11,559 bases of DNA from RGIG2041 sp045546315 (GTDB lineage Bacteria > Bacillota > Clostridia > UBA1381 > UMGS1253). The translations under genes and the position numbers were made by a program. This document shows positions 5,946 to 11,559 of the stretch, in pieces (position 1 is the stretch's first letter; the number at the start of each line of letters is the position of its first letter). The stretch is taken from positions 1-11,559 of the forward strand of contig JAZQCN010000133.1 of NCBI GenBank assembly GCA_045546315.1, given 5' to 3'. A model generated the notes under the pieces. The model was given only the letters and a program-made list of their open reading frames with translations, had not been told where the DNA came from and made no database searches.

Positions 5946-5977
5946 AAAACCGCTTATGCGATTGCACAAGCGGTTTT
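5946..5977 (-). terminator. Terminator of the YgjV-propeller gene
   Basis: Fourteen-base arms 5946-5959 and 5964-5977 around a GATT loop, only three bases beyond the stop codon of the minus-strand gene. The single imperfect pair is A-C when transcribed rightward but G-U when transcribed leftward, so the hairpin is better formed for the minus strand. The A-run at 5944-5949 supplies the U-tract. The core matches the terminator at 3732-3755. Confidence 0.8.
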
Positions 5978-5979
5978 AA

Positions 5980-7659
5980 TTAGTCAATATATTGATCGAA
6001 ATCAAACTGCGCAAGGCGGATATGCTTTCTTGCCACGGTGTAGGACATAGCTAGACTATTGCTTTTGTAGTATTGCACGAACGGATAAAAACAACTCGAG
6101 TGCATATGTGCTTGAAGCAGAGTCTCACTGTTTGCGATATTTTCTGTATCGATTTTTACGATGCCGATATGCTCACGGTCTATGGGCGCATGAAAAAGAT
6201 AAAGTGCGTCTTTATAGAAGATAAAATCGCTTCGGGATTGACAGTCGGCAATTTCAATCGGCATCTCCCATTTTCCGGTGTTTAAATCGTAGACTGTTAA
6301 GAAGCCGTACGGATTTAAATCCTGCTGGCGAACAAAGTAAAAGCATTTGTCACCGAGTACATAGGTTGCATTTTCCCATTTGGAGTCGTTGATAAAGTCG
6401 GGCTGGGCAACATATTCCCAGGTAATCAGGTCATAACTTTTGATAATGCAGGTGAAATCTCCGCTGTAGGCACCGGTGTAGTAATAAGGTATGCCGTTTT
6501 CCATGCGCACGGAAAGTTTTTGCATAATACCGATATCCGAAAACATTTTTTTACAGGGTACGTTGTTTGCGGCAAGCGCACTTTGGATACCGCTCGTTGA
6601 AAAATCATTGGTTGTATTTGCCACGCAAAAACGATTTACGCCGATTTTACCGAGCTTTTTTTCGCGGATGTAGAACGGACAGTAGAAGCGGTAGTAGTTT
6701 TCATCTATGCGCGCTGTCCACATCACGTGAAGCGTATTTTCGTCTTTTTGCATCAAAATAGTGTCGTAGACCATGTCTACCACGCGCTTGTCGACGATAT
6801 CGCCCGTGGTTTGCAAATCAAGGAAGGTTTTATCTTCTATGTCGGCGAGTGGCGCATAAACTAAGCGAGCCGTCTGATTTTTCGGGTCTTCGTCCGGCGC
6901 TTTTGTGTTGGCGTAGTAACTCATAAATACATAGCCATCTGCGACAACGAAGGTAGAAACATGCGCCATTTTATCGGCTTCGTGCTCAAAGTCAGAAACA
7001 AATCGTGCCTTGATTTCATCTGCAAACAATTTGCCCTTTTCCAGGGCGATTTTAGTTGCATCCGTCGAGATTTTTTTTTGCACATTTGTGATGGGAGCAC
7101 CCTGGGTGAGTACGAGTTCGTGCTCTGTTTTACAATCTTGTAAAAATAACGGTTCCATAGTTTTTCCTCTCTCTTTTATAAATGATAACAGTATAGAGCA
7201 TATTGCAATGCTTTCATTGAGTATGCCGACATAAGAACCAATGCAGGCGTTGTATATGCCGAAGGCAAGCGAAACCGGCAGAGAAATAAGTTTAGTCAGG
7301 CGAGGGTTATCTATCCACAGCGAGATTGTTACAAATGTCGATGCTGTAATGGGCAACAGGTTAAAAAATGTGTGGAATGTGCGAAAGCCGAGTGTCCAAT
7401 TCAAAAGGATAAAAAGGATAGGCCAGATGATGTGGCTTGCCCACCTTTTTTCTTTGCGGTGCAGGAAAATCACCTCGCGGAAAATACCGACGAGATTGGG
7501 AATCATACCTGCAATGCCGCCGAGGCATAAATAATGGACCACCCAACAGATATCTGCCGTCAGCTTGGCAAACAGTATGTGTTTTCTGTTTTGCTGCTGA
7601 TAAATGCAAAATAAAGCAATCATCGCACCGATGCCGAAAAGTTGCGCCGTAAATATCAT
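5980..7659 (-). CDS. YgjV-like membrane module fused to a glycosidase-like beta-propeller
   Basis: One uninterrupted frame of 559 residues. Residues 1-167 (7659-7159) are very hydrophobic with about six predicted membrane helices and resemble the YgjV inner-membrane protein family (for example IFTAQLFGIGAMIALF, PNLVGIFREVIFL, GIYNACIGSYVGI). Residues 168-559 (7158-5980) are a soluble domain with repeated beta-hairpin blades (VADGYVFMSYYA; LHVMWTARIDENYYRF; IPYYYTGAYSGDF; KCFYFVRQQ; ALYLFHAPI; LAMSYTVARKHIRLAQ). It includes KSYDLITWEYV, the S-x-DL-x-x-W pattern of five-bladed glycosidases such as GH32, GH43 and GH130. I cannot assign a substrate or a catalytic triad. The ATG at 7659 follows AAAGG. 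A second ATG at 7158 has a stronger site (AGAGAGG, seven bases away), so a separate 392-residue cytosolic product is likely. Either the stop of ygjV has been lost or the two modules work as one protein. Confidence 0.7.
   Translation of the reverse strand: MIFTAQLFGIGAMIALFCIYQQQNRKHILFAKLTADICWVVHYLCLGGIAGMIPNLVGIFREVIFLHRKEKRWASHIIWPILFILLNWTLGFRTFHTFFNLLPITASTFVTISLWIDNPRLTKLISLPVSLAFGIYNACIGSYVGILNESIAICSILLSFIKERGKTMEPLFLQDCKTEHELVLTQGAPITNVQKKISTDATKIALEKGKLFADEIKARFVSDFEHEADKMAHVSTFVVADGYVFMSYYANTKAPDEDPKNQTARLVYAPLADIEDKTFLDLQTTGDIVDKRVVDMVYDTILMQKDENTLHVMWTARIDENYYRFYCPFYIREKKLGKIGVNRFCVANTTNDFSTSGIQSALAANNVPCKKMFSDIGIMQKLSVRMENGIPYYYTGAYSGDFTCIIKSYDLITWEYVAQPDFINDSKWENATYVLGDKCFYFVRQQDLNPYGFLTVYDLNTGKWEMPIEIADCQSRSDFIFYKDALYLFHAPIDREHIGIVKIDTENIANSETLLQAHMHSSCFYPFVQYYKSNSLAMSYTVARKHIRLAQFDFDQYID
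7156..7172 (-). promoter_or_regulatory. Strong internal ribosome binding site and start inside the YgjV-propeller frame
   Basis: On the minus strand AGAGAGG (7172-7166) precedes ATG (7158-7156) by seven bases, the ideal spacing. It falls exactly at the junction between the membrane module and the propeller, after SFIKERGKT. This is the pattern expected of two adjacent genes, yet no stop codon separates them. Confidence 0.65.
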
Positions 7660-7701
7660 ATTTTTCCCTTTCCGTTGCAAATGGATTAAAAGTGTGATAA
7701 T

Positions 7702-7730
7702 ATTATATTGATTTATTTGTCGTATTTCAA
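7702..7730 (-). promoter_or_regulatory. Promoter of the YgjV-propeller gene
   Basis: On the minus strand TTGAAA (7730-7725) and a perfect TATAAT (7707-7702) are separated by exactly 17 bases. Transcription is predicted to start near 7695, about 36 bases before the ATG at 7659. Confidence 0.75.
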
Positions 7731-7735
7731 GGCTA

Positions 7736-7767
7736 AATATTGGTGAAAAATAACACAATATTGGAGA
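7736..7767. promoter_or_regulatory. Tandem AraC-type operator between divergent genes
   Basis: AATATTGGTGA (7736-7746) and AATATTGGAGA (7757-7767) are direct repeats identical at 10 of 11 positions and 21 bp apart, two helical turns. They end five bases from the -35 of the minus-strand promoter, where AraC-type activators usually bind. The second copy includes the ribosome binding site of the plus-strand araC gene, which would allow autoregulation. Confidence 0.55.
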
Positions 7768-7773
7768 ATAGAG

Positions 7774-8610
7774 ATGCTTGGAACTAGGTATGAGGAATAT
7801 GTATACACTGATGAAAACTGCCCTTTTGTTCTGCATTTGAATTTGGAGCGGACAAGGGAGAGACGAAGTAGTGAAAGAAACTGGCATGAGGATATAGAAC
7901 TGCAGTTTTGTACACAGGGGAGTGGTATTGTTTTACTTGACGGCAGACAAGTACCGTTTCAGCGTGGCGATGTCATAGCAGTCAATTCCGGGCTGATGCA
8001 TTATACGCAGACAGATGCGCACTTAGTGTATGATTGCTTGATTATCAGTGCGGCGTTTTTGCGCAAAATTGGAATTTCGCCTGAAGCTTTTGAGTTTGAA
8101 GAGCGTATTTGTTGTGATGAAGCGTTTGTGGACAGATTTTTGGCGTTGAAGGCGATATATGAAGATATAGCGGCGCCTTTTCGCACAGCGGCGATGTATG
8201 CTTGCTTGACGGAGATTTGCCTTTTGCTTGCGCAGAAGCACGCTGTACATCGGACAACAGAAAAGCAGAAGGGTAAGGCATTTGAGAACGTGAAAGCGAC
8301 CATATTATATATACGGAAAAATTACGAGCATAAACTCTCACTTGATGATATTGCCGGATATATTTATACAGACAAATATGCACTTTGCCGTGAATTTAAG
8401 CGTATGACAGGGCAAACGATTTTACAGTATACCAATGTGTACCGTTGTCAAATGGCCACACAACTTTTACAGGAAGGAAATACGATTAAAGAGACTGCAC
8501 GCCGATGCGGATTTCAAAATGATTCGCTTTTTTCAAAGACATTTAAGCGTTATATGGGGGTATTGCCCTCAAAGTGGTTAAGCAGTTGCACCAGTGTCGA
8601 ACCCGCCTAA
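7774..8610 (+). CDS. AraC-family transcriptional regulator, divergent from the YgjV-propeller gene
   Basis: A 278-residue regulator with a cupin-type sensor domain (about residues 15-100: NWHEDIELQFCTQGSGIVLLDG, FQRGDVIAVNSGLMHY) and a C-terminal two-HTH AraC domain (about 178-268: LSLDDIAGYIYTDKYALCREFKR, IKETARRCGFQNDSLFSKTFKRY, then MGVLPSKW). The motif WHEDIEL with a later His is typical of sugar-sensing members. The ATG at 7774 follows GGAGA (7763-7767). It is divergently transcribed from the YgjV-propeller gene with paired direct repeats between them, so it probably activates that gene. I see no convincing promoter of its own; TTGATT at 7708 has no well-placed -10. The last ten residues (LSSCTSVEPA) lie inside the inverted-repeat arm of the element at 8578-8854 and are probably not ancestral. 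Confidence 0.88.
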   Translation: MLGTRYEEYVYTDENCPFVLHLNLERTRERRSSERNWHEDIELQFCTQGSGIVLLDGRQVPFQRGDVIAVNSGLMHYTQTDAHLVYDCLIISAAFLRKIGISPEAFEFEERICCDEAFVDRFLALKAIYEDIAAPFRTAAMYACLTEICLLLAQKHAVHRTTEKQKGKAFENVKATILYIRKNYEHKLSLDDIAGYIYTDKYALCREFKRMTGQTILQYTNVYRCQMATQLLQEGNTIKETARRCGFQNDSLFSKTFKRYMGVLPSKWLSSCTSVEPA

Positions 8611-8854
8611 AACACGTAAAATAGCCGTTTTTCTGTGTTGTCGGTCTTGAAATACGCGAGTATTCCATCGACCTGCCGCCTTGAAAAACAACAATTTTAT
8701 CTTGTTTTAGGTTCAAAGAATTTTCGATGCTGCAATTTTGCGTCAATGCGAGGCAAAAACGCAGTAAATGCTGGCGCATTTGCGAGTATTTTAACAATGC
8801 AGTGGCGTAAAATTGCGCATCCAAAACGGATTCGACACTGGCGCAACTGCTTAA
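8578..8854. repeat. 277-base element with long terminal inverted repeats, three-way-junction fold (MITE-like or structured RNA)
   Basis: The ends, 8578-8605 and 8827-8854, are reverse complements at 26 of 28 positions and begin and end in TTAA (TTAAGCAGTTGC... / ...GCAACTGCTTAA). Inside are two further nested helices. Arm A: CCTAAAAC (8606-8613) with GTTTTAGG (8704-8711); TAAAAT (8617-8622) with ATTTTA (8694-8699); GTTTTTC (8627-8633) with GAAAAAC (8683-8689); GGTC (8643-8646) with GACC (8670-8673); AATAC with GTATT around a GCGA loop (8651-8664 region). Arm B: 8721-8745 with 8803-8826 (about 21 pairs, one gap), tipped by AAATGC-tggc-GCATTT (8766-8781). All helices are compatible, giving a three-way junction. 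There is no credible gene in it and no transposase. It overlaps the end of the araC gene. Confidence 0.7.
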
Positions 8855-8857
8855 GGA

Positions 8858-8897
8858 GATAAAAAGAACGCCTGTGTACACAGGCCTTCTTTTTATC
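8858..8897. terminator. Symmetric bidirectional terminator of purL and of the araC/element side
   Basis: GATAAAAAGAA (8858-8868) and GCCTGTG (8870-8876) pair with CACAGGC (8879-8885) and TTCTTTTTATC (8887-8897), with one C-C mismatch and a TA centre. Both strands end in a T-rich run. It lies ten bases from the purL stop and three bases from the end of the 277-base element, so it stops transcription from both directions. Confidence 0.88.
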
Positions 8898-8907
8898 TTG
8901 TTTTTAC

Positions 8908-11559
8908 TTATTTGAAATACTTGACTGCGCTTTCAAACATAGCCATATCGTAGTTGCCTTCGACATTTTTGTAAAGACCTGCGCCGATACGCTCGGAGTG
9001 ACCCATCTTACCGAGTACGCGACCGTCCGGCGAGGTGATACCCTCCACTGCCAGGATAGAGCCGTTCGGGTTGAAGTGAATGTCGTTGGTCGGATTGCCG
9101 GCAAGGTCAACATACTGTGTGATAATCTGACCGTTGTCCGCTAATTGACGGATGAGCGCTTCGTCTGCAAGGAAGCGGCCCTCGCCGTGCGAAATCGGCA
9201 CGGTGTAGATATCGCCGACATTTGTGTTTGCAAGCCACGGGGACTTGTTCGATGCAATTCTTGTACGCACGAGTCTCGACTGGTGGCGCGAAATCGTGTT
9301 AAAGGTCAGCGTCGGGCAATTTTCATCGGTGTCGATGATTTTGCCGAATGGTACGAGACCTAACTTAATGAGCGCCTGGAAGCCGTTACAGATACCGCAC
9401 ATAAGTCCGTAGCGGTTATCCAAAAGGTCGCTTACAGCGTCTTTAATCTGTGCGTTTCTGAAAAATGCGGTAATAAACTTACCGGAGCCGTCCGGCTCGC
9501 CACCGCCGGAAAAGCCGCCCGGGATGAAGATAATCTGGGAATCTGCAACCTTCTTTGCAAATGCGTCAACCGACTCTGCAATTGCAGCAGAGGTCAAGTT
9601 GCGGATTACGAAGATTTCCGGCTCTGCGCCTGCTTTTCTGAGTACCTTTGCGGTATCAAATTCGCAGTTTGTGCCCGGGAATACCGGAATGAGCACGCGC
9701 GGCTTTGCAGCCTTGATTGCCGGTGCTACGCGGCTTTCCGCTGTATAGGAAAATGCCGGGATTTCCTTTTCTTCTGTCTTAATATTGCAGGAGAAGATGC
9801 CCTCCAATTTGTCTTCATAGCCCTTTAAGAGTGCGCCGAGGTCGAGCGTGTCACCGCCGAAGGCGATTGTCTGTGCAGCGGTTGTAGTACCGAGCGTCTT
9901 GCCGATGTTTACATCCTCTGTAAGCTCTAAGATAAAGCTGCCGTAGTTGCCGCGCTCAAAAATGTCATTTAAGGACAGCGCATCATCGTACTTAAAGCCG
10001 ATGCCGTTACCGATTGCCATCTTAAAGATTGCTTCTGCGATGCCGCCGAAGCCGATGGTGTACGCCGCTGCTACCTTACCCTCGCGCATCAGCTTAGTTA
10101 CGGTGTTGAAGGTGTCAATAAGTGACTTTGTCACCGGCAGACCGTTTTCGTCATAGTCCGGCGCAAGGTATACAACCTTACGGTCAGCTGCTTTAAACTC
10201 GCCGGAGATGATGTTTTGCACTTTATCTGTGGTTACGGCGAAGGATACGAGTGTCGGCGGAACATCTAACTTTTCGAAGCTGCCGCTCATAGAGTCCTTA
10301 CCGCCGATGGCGCCGATTTCAAGCTCTTTTTGTGCCATAAATGCACCGAGCAGGGCAGATAACGGCTTGCCCCAGCGCTTTGCATCCTTCATCGGCTTTT
10401 CAAAGTATTCCTGGAAGGTTAAATAAACTTCTTTAAAGTCTGCGCCGGCTGCGATCAGCTTGGATACGGATTCAACCACTGCCATATATGCGCCGTGGTA
10501 CGGGCTTTGCTCGGAAATGTATGGGTTATAGCCCCAAGCCATGAGTGAGCAGGTGTCGGTGTATTTTTGTTCAACCGATACCTTGTGTACCATTGCCTGA
10601 ATCGGGGTAAGCTGGTTTTTACCGCCGAACGGCATCAGGACTGTACCTGCACCGATGGTCGAGTCAAAACGCTCGGAAAGGCCGCGCTTCGAGCACATAT
10701 TCAAATCGGTTACAAGTGCATTGTAGTTATCTGTAAAGCTGCCGGTAACAGCTTCCTTTTTATAGGTTGCTGCAGCAGCGTGTACATCAATGTGCTTTTC
10801 TGCACCGTTGGAATTTAAGAATTCGCGCGAGATATTTACAATCTGCTTGCCGTTCCAGTGCATTACGAGTCTCGGCTCTGCCTTTACGGTTGCAACGATG
10901 CTTGCCTCTAAGTTTTCGCTGTCTGCCAGCTCGATAAAGCGCGCAGCATCCTCTTTAGCAACGACAACAGCCATACGCTCCTGCGATTCGCTGATGGCAA
11001 GCTCTGTGCCGTCCAAGCCGTCGTACTTTTTCGGTACGGCGTTTAAGTTGATTTCAAGACCGTCTGCCAATTCACCGATGGCAACGGATACACCGCCGGC
11101 ACCGAAGTCGTTACAACGCTTGATTAAAAGCGAAGCTTCCTTGTTTCTGAACAGTCGCTGCAGCTTTCTTTCCTCCGGAGCGTTACCCTTCTGTACCTCT
11201 GCGCCGCAGCTTTCGAGCGACTGCAGGTTGTGAGACTTCGAAGAGCCTGTTGCACCGCCGCAGCCGTCACGGCCGGTTCTGCCGCCCAAGAGGATGACGA
11301 TATCGCCGTCAACCGGGCGCTCACGGCGCACATTTTCAGCCGGTGCTGCTGCGATAACTGCACCGATTTCCATGCGCTTTGCAGCGTAGCCCGGGTGATA
11401 GAGCTCGTCTACCTGACCGGTTGCAAGACCAATCTGGTTGCCGTAGGAGCTGTAGCCTGCAGCAGCGGTGGTTACAATCTTGCGCTGCGGCAGCTTGCCC
11501 GGCATGGTGTCCTGTACGCTGAAGTCGGCTCGTAGCCATGTCGTTCTGTGAGCCAAGGA
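8908..11559 (-). CDS. purL: Phosphoribosylformylglycinamidine synthase, single-chain (5' part outside window)
   Basis: The frame is open to the right edge and encodes the last 883 residues. The enzyme makes FGAM from FGAR, glutamine and ATP, the fourth step of purine synthesis, in the cytosol. Visible in order: RKIVTTAAAGYSSYGNQIG and the glycine-rich GGRTGRDGCGGATG of the first AIRS-type domain; the KRCNDFGAGGVSVAIGEL block; the second AIRS-type half with GAIGGKDSMSGSF; and a C-terminal class I glutamine amidotransferase domain. In that domain the nucleophile is the Cys of CGICNGFQ (codon 9388-9390), with VPISHGEGRF and the catalytic His-x-Glu in GHSERIG. The fused amidotransferase, the domain spacing and the sequence style fit the clostridial/streptococcal clade of about 1,240 residues, so roughly 350 residues are missing. 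The start codon and promoter are not in the window. Confidence 0.95.
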   Translation of the reverse strand, partial: SLAHRTTWLRADFSVQDTMPGKLPQRKIVTTAAAGYSSYGNQIGLATGQVDELYHPGYAAKRMEIGAVIAAAPAENVRRERPVDGDIVILLGGRTGRDGCGGATGSSKSHNLQSLESCGAEVQKGNAPEERKLQRLFRNKEASLLIKRCNDFGAGGVSVAIGELADGLEINLNAVPKKYDGLDGTELAISESQERMAVVVAKEDAARFIELADSENLEASIVATVKAEPRLVMHWNGKQIVNISREFLNSNGAEKHIDVHAAAATYKKEAVTGSFTDNYNALVTDLNMCSKRGLSERFDSTIGAGTVLMPFGGKNQLTPIQAMVHKVSVEQKYTDTCSLMAWGYNPYISEQSPYHGAYMAVVESVSKLIAAGADFKEVYLTFQEYFEKPMKDAKRWGKPLSALLGAFMAQKELEIGAIGGKDSMSGSFEKLDVPPTLVSFAVTTDKVQNIISGEFKAADRKVVYLAPDYDENGLPVTKSLIDTFNTVTKLMREGKVAAAYTIGFGGIAEAIFKMAIGNGIGFKYDDALSLNDIFERGNYGSFILELTEDVNIGKTLGTTTAAQTIAFGGDTLDLGALLKGYEDKLEGIFSCNIKTEEKEIPAFSYTAESRVAPAIKAAKPRVLIPVFPGTNCEFDTAKVLRKAGAEPEIFVIRNLTSAAIAESVDAFAKKVADSQIIFIPGGFSGGGEPDGSGKFITAFFRNAQIKDAVSDLLDNRYGLMCGICNGFQALIKLGLVPFGKIIDTDENCPTLTFNTISRHQSRLVRTRIASNKSPWLANTNVGDIYTVPISHGEGRFLADEALIRQLADNGQIITQYVDLAGNPTNDIHFNPNGSILAVEGITSPDGRVLGKMGHSERIGAGLYKNVEGNYDMAMFESAVKYFK

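Noticed and set aside
7660..7887. N-terminal extension of the YgjV-propeller frame up to an ATG at 7887
   Set aside because: It runs through the divergent promoter region and into the opposing araC gene; the ATG at 7659 has a good ribosome binding site and starts the membrane module.
8543..8881. Minus-strand open frame of 112 codons and a plus-strand frame at 8635-8862 across the 277-base element
   Set aside because: Both lie in the inverted-repeat structure, are rich in Cys/Arg/Ser without domain character, lack ribosome binding sites, and the minus frame overlaps the end of a clear araC gene.
1..11559. CRISPR arrays, tRNA or rRNA genes, riboswitches, complete insertion sequences
   Set aside because: No regularly spaced repeats, no cloverleaf or rRNA-like sequence, no transposase gene and no recognisable riboswitch leader was seen; the purL leader lies outside the window.

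Overview
The window looks like chromosomal DNA of a mid-GC gut-type Clostridia (Oscillospiraceae or Lachnospiraceae would fit; I cannot name a genus). The reasons are: Gram-positive AGGAGG-like ribosome binding sites before nearly every gene, A-rich sigma-A promoters, a single-chain PurL of the kind found in Clostridia and streptococci, a YdaE-type D-lyxose isomerase, and short intergenic hairpin terminators with T-tracts. The first ~850 bases are clearly richer in A+T than the rest and carry unrecognised genes, so a composition boundary, probably the edge of an acquired segment, lies near 850-890.

Layout, left to right. 1-123 is the tail of an unknown small membrane protein. 157-792 is an unrecognised, mostly helical cytosolic protein whose 3' end may have been frameshifted. 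894-1610 is a histidine-phosphatase family protein, followed by its own-promoter neighbour at 1681-2226, a cupin-fold D-lyxose isomerase. 2227-2486 is a dense non-coding stretch: an imperfect palindrome, a strong terminator, and the dinB promoter with a LexA-like dyad at the transcription start. 2487-3728 is dinB (DNA polymerase IV). A bidirectional terminator separates it from a convergent minus-strand operon: an AraC-type regulator (5838 to 5023), then a cytosolic GH29 alpha-L-fucosidase (4972 to 3764). A second minus-strand unit (7659 to 5980) is one uninterrupted reading frame joining a YgjV-like membrane module to a glycosidase-like beta-propeller. It faces a second AraC-type regulator (7774-8610, plus strand) across an intergenic region with a good promoter and paired direct repeats. 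8578-8854 is a 277-base element with long terminal inverted repeats that can fold as a three-way junction. A symmetric bidirectional terminator follows, and then the 3' two-thirds of purL on the minus strand runs off the right edge.

Functionally the centre of the window is sugar metabolism: release of L-fucose, isomerisation of lyxose or mannose, a possible glycan-binding or glycan-cleaving propeller, and two AraC regulators placed to control the fucosidase and the propeller units. dinB and purL are housekeeping or stress genes with no evident link to this.

The most unusual items are the three-way-junction element that writes the last codons of the second araC gene, the YgjV-propeller fusion with a strong internal ribosome binding site, the nested inverted repeats around the araC-fucosidase promoter, and a near-identical hairpin terminator used at two places.
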